Shown here piece after piece: positions 49,527-61,213 of a stretch of 64,000 bases of DNA (the stretch's first letter is position 1; each line of letters begins with the position of its first letter). This stretch comes from Eudorina sp. 2006-703-Eu-15 (taxonomy: Eukaryota > Chlorophyta > Chlorophyceae > Chlamydomonadales > Volvocaceae), in NCBI GenBank assembly GCA_003117195.1, contig BDSI01000008.1:1703570-1767569 (forward strand), given 5' to 3'. The translations under genes were made by a program, and so were the position numbers. The notes below the pieces were generated by a model, which saw only the letters and a program-made list of their open reading frames with translations, made no database searches and was not told where the DNA came from.

Positions 49527-51243
49527 ATGGCTGGTGTTCAAAAGCAATGCATGACACGGCTTCAAAAGGAGTATAAAAGCTTGCTGAAGGTGCGTATGGC
49601 GTTCAAAACTCCAGATTCCCGGTGTACCAGTTTGGGTAACAGTCTTAACGCATAGCCTGCTTTACACAGTTGACTTTCGGGTATACTGGGATGATACGTC
49701 AATAACGGTCTCGCGAACGCAGGACCCTGTGCCAAACATCACTGCGCACCCGTCACCTTCTAACCTTCTGGAATGGCACTATGTGCTAGAGGGCGCGAAG
49801 GTATGGGCGGTTAAAATGTGTTACTGCGCGTGGCAATTGGTTGGTGCTGGTCAAGTGACGCGCAGCGGACGTAAGGCTTGAGGACGGCAGCAGGATGGGT
49901 GGGAGGGTCGTGTTGTGGAGGAGTAGACGCAGGAAGGGACTTTCCTGCACACAGTCGCCGTGCCATACCGGGGTTGGATCACGCTGCCACGTTATTGGAT
50001 CGCGACTGTGCTGTACGGCAGCGGTCGGCCGAATGGGGAAAGGCACACATCTGCTGTGAAGCGTATGTTTGACGCCGAGTCCGTGTCAACCCCTCTTGGT
50101 TTCTGTAAAATAGGGCACGGAGTACGAGGGCGGTGTGTATCACGGCAAGCTCGTCTTCCCGCCTGAATACCCGTTCAAGCCGCCGTCCATCTCGTTGTTC
50201 ACCCCCAACGGTCGCTTTGCAACCAACACGAAGTTGTGCCTCAGCATGACGGACTACCATCCGGAGGCGAGTAACACATCTTAAAGTGGATTTGGGTTCG
50301 CGCTGTCCCAACGACATGACAGTTGAGGAAGACCACGTCCGAGATGTCGTGCGCCCGTGCTCATGATGACCTGTTGCCCATGATTGCTTTTCGAGAACGC
50401 GCTGAATAACGTAAAGCGGTGCATGTTCATGAAGCCTCACTGTACTGGGGTCAAAAGCGAGCCGCTCCGGGAGCTTCATGCTGGCCTGCTCTTGAGAACC
50501 CTTCCTGTTGGCCCGTGAAAGACGGGTGGTGCCGTTGGCAGAAGGCCACGAGTCCGTCCGTTGTGGTCCACATGCGGATTACGACATAGCTGTGGATTTC
50601 CCGATGTATCGGTCGCATGCCCAGGACACGTGTGCCGTCCTCTCGGTGCGCTACAATTAATAATGTAACCGTTACAAAGTGAACCCGTATCCCGACCGCT
50701 ACAATTGATTGCCCGCACCTGCAGAGCTGGAACCCAATGTGGTCCGTGGGCACCATCTTGACCGGGCTGTTGAGCTTCATGTACGACACCCAGGCGACAA
50801 CCGGCAGCATCACCACCACGAAGCAAGACAAAGAGCGGATGGCCAGGGAATCCCTTGCCTTTAACGCCAAAAATCCGACTTTCCGCAAACTCTTCCCGAG
50901 CTGGGTCGAGGAACTTGCACGCCGCTCGGCGGCGGCGGCTCAGCCCGCAACCCCTGTTACGGTGCTGTCGCCAGATTCCCCGGCGACGCCCCAATCGGAA
51001 CTGGAGGCGGACCAGGAGCAGCAAGGCGAGGGGCAGGTCCAGAGTGAAGGGATCGCGGATGCTGCACCGCAGCAGCAGCCACGGCCGGGGCCGGTTCCAC
51101 CGCAGCATTTCGGCAGCACCATTGTCACGCTCGCGATAGTGGTGGCCGTGTTGGCGGCCGTGTGGGTGAGCTCCAGTAACCCCGGGAGGGACATGCTTCG
51201 GGCATTGGCGCCGTGGCCCGGGGCGGGCCGCAGTAGCAGTTGA
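49527..51243 (+). CDS. UBE2J2: UBE2J/UBC6-type E2 ubiquitin-conjugating enzyme, ER-anchored (4 exons)
   Basis: This ubiquitin-conjugating enzyme belongs to the tail-anchored UBE2J group (plant UBC32-34, yeast UBC6), which serves endoplasmic-reticulum-associated degradation. Exons: 49527-49589 (MAGVQKQCMTRLQKEYKSLL plus K), 49723-49800, 50114-50266 and 50725-51243, sum 813 nt, 270 residues. The UBC fold shows EYEGGVYHGKLVFPPEYPFK and TPNGRFATNTKLCLS. Cys89 in KLCLS is the expected catalytic cysteine, and TPNG replaces the usual HPN motif, as is normal in this group. SWNPMWSVGTILTGLLSF follows. Residues 170-228 form a Gln/Pro/Ala-rich linker, and STIVTLAIVVAVLAAVWVSS (about 229-248) is the C-terminal membrane anchor with a short tail. 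Intron 3 uses GC at its 5' end (GAG|GCGAGT). The only nearby GT would break the frame. The catalytic and anchor parts are intact. Confidence 0.9.
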
Positions 51244-52835
51244 TGCCTTGGTAGGGCACCGCTGCCCCGGACGGCCTCGGGGGCCTGCAGGATGTGCGAA
51301 AACAGGTTGGGCCGTTGCGGTGCGGAGATGCAGGGGCGTATGAGGATGTTTGGGGAATTGCTGGGAGGTTGCAAGAATTGAACGAGGAAACGCGGCGCGC
51401 GGTTCGATTTAGTGCATTCACGGTGCGCGGTTCGTGTGAGCGTTTTTTGTCTGCGCCTCGGCGGGGTGCATTGTGTTTTGTTTTTCATGTCGCCGGGCTT
51501 TGGTCATTGTTGGTAAGGGCTGATTCCTGTGATGCGGAATCCGTGGGTGGGGGCATGATGCAGCCGATGATTGCTATGGGTAGTGAGGGTGCATTGGCAT
51601 GTTTCATCATTAGTTCAGATGTGATGTAGCAGGCGTGAAAGTGATTTCGTCGTTGCGGCTCTTCAATTTGCCTCACTACTGCAAGGGGCGAACCCGACGT
51701 TAGCAGACAGGTGTGAGCATGCGGCGTGTACTAACGATGATCATAGGGAACTGGTGAAGGGGCAACTAGTGCTTCCTTTCACAAGCGAGTGTGCGGCTTT
51801 CGTGTGATGGCTGTGGCGGATTGCTTCCGGCATTTGCAGTATGTAGGCGGGGCTACAGCAGCTTTAATACAGCCCGTCCGCCAGGCGGCCCGACAGTAGC
51901 AAGCAGGTGAGACGACGTTTCAAGGGAGTGCCACATACAGTCGCGGATACCCAGAACCATCAATTGCTTCTCTAACTGCTGATTTGTGTCATCGACTGGA
52001 CATGCCACGGTACAAATCAGCCTGACGAACCTCAGCGTGATCACGAACAAGCTACACGCCTGCTACGCAGCACATTCAGGCGACTCTGCAATACTCGGTG
52101 GGACTGCAGTGCACCGGGCTGAACGGGGCACCCAGTGTATGAAACAGCTTAGTGTGCCATCGCCGATGCAATCCACAATGAAGACACGTTCAGTTCCAGA
52201 TTTTGCGTAATCCGGGCGATCACATCAGGACAGGTTTAGACCAAGGGGCATGAACTTCGCAGCAACGACCACAACATGTGACAAGGCGCTTCAATGATTG
52301 AGATACTGACCCCAGGCTGGCATCGGCACGCCTGTCACGCACTCACATCCCTTCACATCAGTTGTCGGACGTAATAAGCAGGAGCATAGCAAGGGTCTTT
52401 GTAATGGGGGCTTCGGGGAATCGTACAGATCTACGCCTACATAGCTACATCACAGTGTTTTCACATGAGCAAGCATAAACAATGTAAGGCAGGCTGTGCG
52501 CAACATATTCGTCGGCCTCCGCCGCCGACCCCTGGGCCGCCCCCGCGGCCCTACCCTGCTGGACAGGGCGGGGAGCAGCGCTGGCGGCGCATCGAGGGCG
52601 CGCTGCTTGGCGTTGCTGTCAAGCCTTTACCGTTCCTGATGTCGCCATCGTTGCAGTTGCTGTTATCCGCCTCCTCCTCCTCCTCCAGTCCGAGAGCCGC
52701 CTCGTACGCCTGCCGGGCGATGCGGGCGCGTAGCAGAGCCAGCTCCCTTCCCTCCGGCGAACGACGCGTGCAACCTGGGATACGGACCCGTGGGTCTGTG
52801 GCCGGCGCTGCTGACAGCTGCAGCATCACGCCCAG
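51244..52835. other. Spacer downstream of UBE2J
   Basis: It holds the 3' untranslated region of UBE2J and AT-richer sequence. From about 52551 to 52835 the minus strand stays open in the same frame as the terminal exon at 52836-52946, beyond its TAG (see findings). No separate gene is recognised. Confidence 0.4.
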
Positions 52836-55800
52836 CTAGGCCAGCGGGTCCTGCCACACCCGTCGGGCCATCCAGGCCAGCAGCGAGTGGGCCACGAGGC
52901 GGGCCTCCACATCGGGGGGCCAGCGGGGCGGCTGCGGCGGGCGCAGCTGCGGATTAAGCGGGAGGGGGAGACGGCGACTTGCGGCGAGCGGTACCCCGGG
53001 GAGGGATCGGAGACCACCCCACACGATATGTATTGGTTATGCTGCTGCTCCTTATCCTCACGTGCCTTCAGACAAGGTGGCGGATCATGTGGAGGGGAAG
53101 CCGTGTGAGAGGCTTGGACTGCTGCTGGGACAGCTGCAACAGCTCCCGGCCCTGCAACAGTACGGGGACCTGCATGACTCACCGCAAGTCCCAACCGTGC
53201 CTAAGCGGTCTCCAAGGTCGGCAGTGGCTTCCAGGGGTGGCTGGCTGGGCCTGCTGTTCAAGTGCCGCCCTGAATTTGCGGGCGCCGCCTCTTTCACTGT
53301 GCCCCACCCTGGATGCCGTGCCATGGGCTGATCCAGGTATCGTATCCCGGGTTGGGGACACCCCTTCTCCCCTTTGGCGACCAGCGATGGTGCACCGCCC
53401 AGCCAAATCGGTGCCTCTGGTCTGCGCACTGCGAATGTACGGCATTCACGCTCACCGCCTCGTGCGCGAGCTGGCTGACGTGGCGCAAGTGCACCCGGAT
53501 CTCCGCGGGTCCTAGCCCCACCTCGAATTCCCCCGGGGGCGGCGGCTGCGCAGGCTGCGGCTGGGAGCAGAGAGGGAGGACCGGCGCTGCCGCCGCCATC
53601 TGTTTGACCGGCGGTGGCGGCTGCGGTCTCAAACATCCCGACCCCCCGGACCAGCCCACCGTCGCCACCTCATCTGACTGCGCCCCCGCCGTCAGGGGCT
53701 GCAGACCACCGGCACGATCCGCGCGCCCGCCCGGAAGCGCCCTTCCTCCTGCTCCAGCCGGCACCAGCTTCCTGCAGCTTCCGCTACGGTGCCTGCGAGC
53801 CACCAGCTGAACCGGCTGCTGTGGATGTACCGCTGCAGAGCGGCAGGGCGCTATCGCGGCGGCCGTCGCAGTTTCCGACGACTGCGGCTGCCTGGGCGGG
53901 TCCCTCATCGATCCACATGCCGCCGCCGTATGCCCGGCGGCTGCGCCGCCGCTGCCGCCGCGGTGAATGCGGGCATGTGGCCCCGTGAACGGATCCCGTG
54001 GACTCCGGGCCTCTGCTCTTGTGCTGACCCCTGTGGGAGGGCTCGCGTCGCAGTGCGCACCCTTTGGAGCCGCACCCCGAGCCTGCTGCTGACGCCGCCG
54101 CCGCTGAAGCTGCTGTCTGTGCCGCTGAGTGGGACGATGATGCGGCCGATGCAGGCCTCCGAGATGGTGCGGGTGCGGGTTCGCGTTGCCATGTTGCTGC
54201 AGGTGCACAAGTTGTCGCAGCGCCGCCTCCGCCTCCCCGCGAGCTCCCTCCGCCTCCCCCTCCGCCTGCAGCGCCCGCAGCCCGACGGAATTTTTCGTTC
54301 TCCTGCGGGTAAGGAGAACGGGGCTGTGCTGTGCTGCTGCCGGAAAGGAGACGGAGGAGGGGAGGAGGGGAGGAAGTAGTGCAATTGCTGGCTCAGGTGT
54401 GCCGTACCACGACAACACCTGGCAGTCCATGGACGTCAATCGAATTCCAAAAGCAATGCCACCTCTTACGGAAATTGCTGTGCAAACGATAATAAGAATA
54501 CGGCCATAAGAGCATTGCCCTAGGAAGAAGCGCAAGAGCGCGCAGTTCCTAGGTGTGTGGCCTCCCTCTTTGCTTCCCACTGTGGAAGGTATGGGCCGGC
54601 GGCAGGGATAACTGCCACCTCAAGACCCGAACCCCGAAGGATGTCAAGGCATGACCCCCGAGCATCACCGCCGAGACCAGGTCCAAGCTCCTAGGGACGC
54701 CTCTGCCCCTTACCCGGTCTGGCCCCCATCCTTTCAAGGTCCCGGCGGTCCTCCGAAACATCCACGCCGTCGGCATCCATCCCTGGAGACCCCTACCGGC
54801 TCCGAAACACCCACCAGACTGGTCCGCCCCGCCTCCATGACCGCCAGCTCGTCCCGGGCCACCAGGAACTGTCCCTGGAGTGCGTTGGCCCGGGTCTGAC
54901 AGTGTTGGTGAGTGTGTGGGGCGGGGGAAGGGGGCGCGGGAGGATGAAGGGGAGGCGGCAGCCGCCAAGGGCAGTCAGTGTAAAGGGGCGGAAACGTGGG
55001 CCGTCGGGGCGTTGCCGGGCAGTCGACGAGGCCCTTGACGCTTGAGGTTGAAACCCACTTGGCACTTGGGACTGCAACGGCCGCTGGCCCGCGCACAACG
55101 GGCCTCCGCACACCACCACACACCACCACATGCCAGCACGCAACGCACCGCAACGCAATGCAACGCAACGAAACACGGTGGCGGACCCTCGCCGGCCCGC
55201 ACCTGCTCCCGAGCCGCCTGCTCTTCCGCCTCCGCCCGTGCTCGCACCGCCGCCGCCGCGACCCTCAGCCCCTCCCCCAGCTCCCCCTGCAGCCTTACCG
55301 CCTCCTCCACCTCCGCCGCCAGCAGACCGCACAATCGCCCGCGCAAGGGCTGCCTCAAGCTGCCGCTCCAGATCCAGATCCGGCTCTAGGGGACGCACCG
55401 CGCCCGCCCAGGCCGCCAGCGCGGCTGCAACGCCGGTCACGGCCCGCCGCCATCCCTGTACCAATGACGCGGTCCAGGTCGCCCACGTGCATGTGAATGA
55501 CGCCAACCAAACCGCCGGGGCCTGCGTGGCCGGTTCCGCCACCTCTGGCGCTGCCGTTGGCACCGGCTGCGTCGTCGCCATGGCCGCACGCGCCGCCCCG
55601 TCCCGGCCACGGCTCCTACAGGGAGGTGCCGGAGCGTCCACCACCCTGTACAGCAGCCTCCCGTGAAGTTCACTATCCTGATGTTCCAGGGCGGTGGCGA
55701 CGGCGGCGCCCCAGCCGCCGTGACCACCGCCGCTGACGCGGATAAGGCCTCCGTCGCAGCGCTCTGTTTCCGCAGTCCTCTCCTCAGTCACGGGCGCCGC

Positions 55801-56618
55801 TGCCCTCGCCTCAGCTGCGGTCACCGCTGGAGCCAAGTCAGCAGTCGCCGCCTCCAAGAGGGGCCCCCCCAGGGAGGCAGGCAGCTGGACACCCCCACCG
55901 CCCCGTCAGGGGTGAACGCTGCGGCTGGCGACGTCGGAACAGGCTCCGGCAGCGCAGCCAGCGCTTTCATCCTCATCGTCTTCCGCGTTGTAAGGACCGA
56001 TGGGGCCGCCCACCCCTCGGTCCCCTCCAGCGCCCGCCTCACGCCCTGCAGGTGCGCCAGCAGCATCAGCTCCAGCTCCACCGGCCTCAGCCTCAAGACC
56101 GCCCCGGCCAGGCCCCAGGCGGGGAAGAGGGCCGCCCGCTGCCACCACTGCCGGCACCCCTGGAGCGCCCCCGCCGGGGGCCCCGCGGCGGCACCCATGC
56201 CCATGTCCCTGTGGGTTAGGGCGAGGACCTGTGACGGGTCTGACAGCGACGACCCTGCTGTAGCACCCGCACACGCCACCACCTGCACCTCAGCATCCCC
56301 AGCTGCCTCCGGGATGGCCGCCGACTGCCCGCCACTCCGAGGGGGGCCGATGACGGGTTCGGCTCCTCCACAGGAGCCGTGGCCAGGGAGGCCTGCGGCT
56401 CCGGGCGGCTGCGCCCGCAGGCCCCCAGGGGAGGGTCCCCCCGCCAGGGCTGCCTCACTGGCCTCACCGGCGGCGCCGGTTTCCTCGGGACCCGGGGGAT
56501 GCGCCACCGCGGGTGCGGACCTTCCCGGCATCCCGCTGCTGCACCAGGCAGCCGAGGTGCAAATGACCCGGCGCCGAGGCGGCGCTCTCCGCGGCACGTT
56601 CACTGTCGGGGCATGCAT
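52836..56618 (-). CDS. Unresolved Ala/Glu-rich coiled-coil-like gene
   Basis: A minus-strand gene is likely, but I cannot give one consistent model. The likely first exon is 55821-56618 (265 open codons, Ala/Gly/Pro-rich, with VLRLRPVELELMLLAHLQGV). It is followed by a second frame at about 55360-55857 and a third at about 55180-55330 with heptad-like text (AAEVEEAVRLQGELGEGLRV, then RARAEAEEQAAREQ). Further blocks are TRANALQGQFLVARDELAVM (exon start 54895), AEGEAEGARGEAEAALRQLV (about 54180-54290) and EFEVGLGPAEIRVHLRHVSQ (ending at donor 53456). The probable terminal exon is 52836-52946 (LRPPQPPRWPPDVEARLVAH, ending QDPLA and TAG). The repeated Ala/Glu/Leu/Gln/Arg helices suggest a coiled-coil protein. 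Function is unknown. Frame changes within GC-rich sequence could be introns, sequence errors or decay. Confidence 0.35.
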
Positions 56619-56769
56619 GATTGGGGGATTAGGTTAGTCTCTTAGTCGGCGCCAATAACCCCCTCCCTCCCTCTCAGCATGACGGGTCCACTGTAAAAGC
56701 AGTTCATTTGCTTATTACAACGCCAGCGGGGTAAGACCATTCGGGTCGAGGGATGCAATTGGGGGCAGG

Positions 56770-57438
56770 GTGCGGGGCCGACATTTGCTCGCGGTTGGCA
56801 CGGGCGCGGACAGAGTGAAGACACAGGCACCACGCGGTGATGAACTCGTAGCACACTACGCCACCACTACGTTGCCCGTGGGAAGCATACTCAAGGAATT
56901 TGTGAAGCGGCTAGACGCGCGGTGGCACTGTCCGGACACCCTGGGCGACCCCCGGGCTTTCCCTAGCGGGGCTACCGGCGTCAAAGCATGCCGCTATCAT
57001 AACTGGATGGGGGCGCCCCCGTTCAAGGGCGCTCGTTGCACATGGCTGGTGCACACTGAAGCTGCGCTGCCCCAGCGTTTACATCAAGTGCTAATGCGTT
57101 TCAGGCTAGGCTGTTGGGAGTTAGAGGTCAACCGGCCCAACGGCCGGGAGCGCGCCGCGCGTACCTGCAGGCTTTGTGACTGTGGAGCGGTCGAGGACGA
57201 ATTGCATGTGTTCACGGAATGCCCGGCTTATAGTAGCACGCGCGCCAAGTACGGCGGTGACCTCGTGTTTCAAGGGCGCGACATGCGCACCATCATGACC
57301 GAGGCGCCACCCCTGGCATTAGCCAAATTCCTCTCAGAGGTCTGGGAGGTCAGGCACGTTGCGCTAAGGCGCGTCGAGCTAAAGCGGACGCCGGAGGACG
57401 AAGACTGTCCCCCGCGCACCCGCATCAATAATAATTGA
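56770..57438 (+). pseudogene. LINE ORF2 C-terminal fragment, second copy
   Basis: This open frame ends at 57438 (TRINNN and stop). It encodes the same kind of terminal region as the LINE at 14758-15878: YHNWMGAPPFKGARCTWLVH aligns with KHWMGLSFMGAAAVMW, and CRLCDCGAVEDELHVFTECP gives the C-x2-C-x9-H-x4-C knuckle-like cluster. No RT core lies upstream, so it is 5'-truncated, as is usual for LINE insertions. It is on the opposite strand to the first copy and clearly diverged from it, so it is a different family member or an old copy. Confidence 0.75.
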
Positions 57439-58178
57439 TTGTCCATGGCCCCCCCGGCTTTTACGTACACCTCCCCGCACGTGTGCGGAGCTTGTAACTA
57501 ACACAGGCACCAGGGCCTCGCTTGGCTGCGATGGACGGGCTTATCGCGAAGTCCTGGAAAGTCCTGGGCCAAAATGTCCTAAATGACCTGTACAAGCCAT
57601 GTATGGCAGGCGCTAGTGCCAATGTGATGCGCTCTGGCGCGCAAGTCTCCATAACCTGTGCATGGCCAACACCCAGATACCTGAAAGCGCCTCTTTCAAA
57701 GGCATACGGCTATGGGTGATTCTTTATATGTCAGAATTGATTCCAAATGAGTCCAGCGGGCGCGTCTTGCTTGTGAGCGGCCAAAGGCTTGTGAGCGGCC
57801 AACGGTCATTGGTCGCTGTGGTCTGGACGAACTTCCAAAACATAACAAATCAGACCTTCTGTTACCAACAAATTTGATAGACATAATCATTTGGCAGGCC
57901 GACGGAGCCAAACAAGACATTTTTCTGGCGAGGGGTCAGTGGCCCTCTGCAACGGTTTGGAAGGCAAGGGCCGTAGCAAGACTCCGCAGAAACGCTGTAG
58001 TAAACAGATCAAAGGAAATACACTTCCTGGACAAAACTTCGCGGAGGACCGTTCCAGGGCGAGGGCCCTATGCCGACAGGGGATTTAATCGGAGCCCGCG
58101 CGATATCAAGATAATAGTTTGAACTATGAACACCGGAGGAAATGCTTCTTGGACTTGACGGTACAGGTTTAACAAAGA
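57439..58178. other. Spacer
   Basis: It starts with the probable 3' end of the LINE fragment (AATAATAATTG). No further gene is recognised. The last part should contain the promoter of the small gene at 58179. Confidence 0.4.
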
Positions 58179-58670
58179 ATGGACCAGCCAAAATACATAA
58201 TGGTTAGCGTTCGCAATATCCAAGGCCAGCACCTCCTCGGCCCTTACGCCTTTTCCTTGGAAGACAATGGCAAACTCCGAATGGACTATTTGTTTAGCCA
58301 CTATGGTACTACTTTGGTATGCCCGTTCAGGGACGTGGAGATGTTGCTAACGGCAAACCCAGTGACAGGGCTTAGCGACCTCACCTTCACGTCAGGCCAA
58401 GTGGTCCAAATTACCGCCTTGTCATCGCCACCGGCGCCGCAGCCAGCAGGGCAGCTACCGGCGCCGCAGCCAGTACCGGCGCCGCAGCCAGTACCGGCGC
58501 CGCAGCCAGTGGAAGCCGTGGAGGACATCCCACTGTACGTTATTCTGCAGCGGAAGTTCAACAAGTTCTACCAGGGCATGGAGGGTAAGGCGTTATGTCT
58601 GAAGGTTTTTAAGTGAATTATTGGAGCGACCGTGAGTGTTTGCAACTGTGCAGGCAAGAAGCGGGTCTGA
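58179..58670 (+). CDS. Unknown 140-residue protein with APQPVP repeats (2 exons)
   Basis: Exon 1, 58179-58584, opens with MDQPKYIMVSVRNIQGQHLL and ends in phase 1 at the donor GTAAGG. A 69-nt intron follows, then a 17-nt terminal exon, 58654-58670, after the acceptor CTGTGCAG, giving GKKRV and TGA. The sum is 423 nt. The alternative is read-through without splicing to a stop at 58616. Residues 1-80 look globular (YAFSLEDNGKLRMDYLFSHY, then VEMLLTANPVTGLSDLTFTS). They are followed by Pro/Gln/Ala repeats encoded by an 18-bp tandem repeat, then VEDIPLYVILQRKFNKFYQG. No family is recognised. It has LINE remnants upstream and could itself derive from a mobile element. Confidence 0.5.
58440..58512 (+). 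repeat. 18-bp coding tandem repeat
   Basis: About four units of CCGGCGCCGCAGCCAGTA encode P-A-P-Q-P-V repeats in the unknown gene at 58179. The first unit differs (GCAGGGCAGCTA). Confidence 0.9.
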
Positions 58671-61213
58671 CGAGTCGTCATCGTGTTGCATCTAACCTGG
58701 TTATCCGCCCGTTGACGTGACTTGAGGGGGGACGCGAGAGGTGCAAATATACATATCTCACCACTGTGGGAACGCCTGACTCAAGGTGGGGTGGGGTGAG
58801 GCTGGCGGCCAGCTGCCGAGCCCCCCATGCGGACCAGGGCGGTGACCCCCTCGTGATCGGCTTCCCCAGGGTGATGGCTGCTGACGGGTGGCCGACGGCT
58901 GACAAGCGAAGGAGGGGCGAGTGCTCTTCACCTGCGTCAGTCACCTCGTGCTGCTATCGGCTCGGTGCAGCGAATGCAACAAGAAAAATGGTGGGTGGGT
59001 GTCTGTTTCCGGATGGCCATTCGGGCGGTGCAGGCGCTGCCGCAACGGGTCGCCCACAAGGCGCTTCGGTGAGTGGGGCCGAACGGATAACTGCTACCGC
59101 AGTCGGTGACGTTTCGCTGTTTCGCTGCCTTTAATGGTCCCCCGGCCTTACGTGTTCCTCTCGCGAGTGCACCGTCCGGCAGAAGGCGACCACCCCTCCG
59201 CGGGCGGAATGCCATCGCTGTCAGATTAACCATGCAGGATCAACGACGACTTACGCACGGGATCTCACCGCTTTCATGCACTGCGTGAGCCCCCAACCGT
59301 AGGGCGGCGGGGTCGGCTGCGCACAGCAGCTTGGGACTGACTCCGACGGACAGGTACCGGGGAGGGATGTATGTGTCACGTATGCTGTTGCGACTGGAGG
59401 CAAGCGTTTAGAAAAGCACGCGCGCGTGTGTGTGCGTGTGTTTAGATAAGAGACCCACCCGACCCGCGTGTGTGTGTGCCGTACCATCGGAGCAGCAGAG
59501 TGGCACCTAGCCCCACTCAGCCGCTATAGTAGGAGCCGGAACGACCGTACGGTCACATGCCGTACAACCGCCAGCACGTCATACCGGACCAAATTGCTCA
59601 GGGACTATCAACGGGACAAGGCGCCGGATGTGCCTGACAGGGTGCGTGGGCCACGAGGTTGACAGGCAAGCGCACTACAGCCGAGGACAGTGCTGGCCTC
59701 GAAATGAAATCCACACGTCGGGGTACAGCTGTCCCGCCGGGTTCACGGTTCGAGCCGGGGAGGGCCCTCGTGAGGCCCGAGGGCTTTCTAGCAGACAGCG
59801 CATTCATGTAGCGCCGTGTCACGCGTTCGAGGCGTAACGGACTTGCACAGCGCCATCGGTGGGCTGGCAATGGCTGGGATCTCATGTACTTGTAGTTAAT
59901 GGCTAAGCGCAGATGATTTAGACAATGGCGAAGAGCCGGTTGAACCCCAAAGTTGGGGCGGGCGACGTATGTGCGCGTCAGGACGGCCCGGGCGGTGCCG
60001 CCCGCGAGGTGTACGGCAGCACCGGTGATGTCGTGTAAATACGATTGAGTCACCAACAGTGACTATGCATGTATGCGCCATGCGTGTACAACCTTGCCGC
60101 CATTGGCCGCCGGTGCGGGGCCCGTTTTGCAGATCTCTCCGTTGAGAAAAGTGTTGTTTGGTCACCTTTATTATAAACTTCCTAACACTACTGCCGGTGT
60201 CGTGGATGCTGCGAAGGCGCAGAAAACAGCGCCGAGAGAGGATCCATGCGGCACAGATGAAGCCGAATGCGTGTCCAAGACCGCGACTGCGCTCACACCC
60301 TGTCACACGCACCGAATGTGACATCAAAGAGTTACTTGGCCTCTCCGAATCGTTCATTATTCCAGATTGTCTGCAACTGCAGTCACGCCGCACGTGTCAC
60401 AACCTCCTGCGAAAGTTCGACACAAAACACAACGCCAGCGGTCACAGCCATCCTGCCCCAACATCAAGTTCGTTACCACAATCTTGCGTGTCGTACACCG
60501 CGATGCTGACGGCATGTGCCCCCGGCCGGGTCCATCACCGACTCACCCACCTGCACGGTGCGTATCCCGTCCATCCAGCTGCGTAACCTGCGGCACGCCC
60601 TGGCCGACACACACGCCCCTGGCGTCGTATTCTGAGTATTCCTGGGTGTGCCCGGGTTCGTCTTCGGCTTTCTTTCTATTTTCAATCCAACCCCTGGCGT
60701 CGCCACCGCTGGCGCGCTGCTGGAGACGGCCCTCGCCCGCACCCTCAGCGCCACAACCCGCAGGGCAGCGCAACTGGGGGCTGTTGTCGGGGAGTCCACA
60801 TTGTCTAAGCACCGGTCCCTGTCCTAGTGCCGGCGTATGCGCGCATTTCCCCCCACCCCAGCCCCGCGCAGCTGCCGCCAATGCACCGACCAGTCAGGCC
60901 CAGTGTGCGCCGCGGCTCCCAACCCCACCCCATCCCCCCCTGCATTTCATTGAGGCACACCGCGCATCAGTGTCCATCTTCCCACACCCGCAGTCGTCCA
61001 CCGGGATCAAGCAACGTATGATGTTGAATAACGCCATCATGACAAGACGCCGCAAAGTGCAATCGCGGGGAAGACCGAAACGGCCTCTGCACTCCAGTCC
61101 AGTGTTCAGCGGAGTGGACGACACCTCAGGGCGGGAGGAAACACACCGTCCCCCATTACGCGGTCACCCAACACACCGTCCTCCAACAGATGATCACCCC
61201 ACGGATGAACTCC
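58671..61213. other. Unassigned region
   Basis: No gene could be supported. Short CpG-rich stretches and a GT-rich tract near 59426-59480 occur. Minus-strand frames between 60473 and 61124 might be exons of the gene suggested at 61214-61633, but no consistent phase was found. Confidence 0.35.

Noticed and set aside
52826..55889. Large plus-strand open frames in the 53-56 kb region
   Set aside because: Complements of Ala/Glu-rich minus-strand coding-like sequence. They give Pro/Arg/Ser text without motifs.
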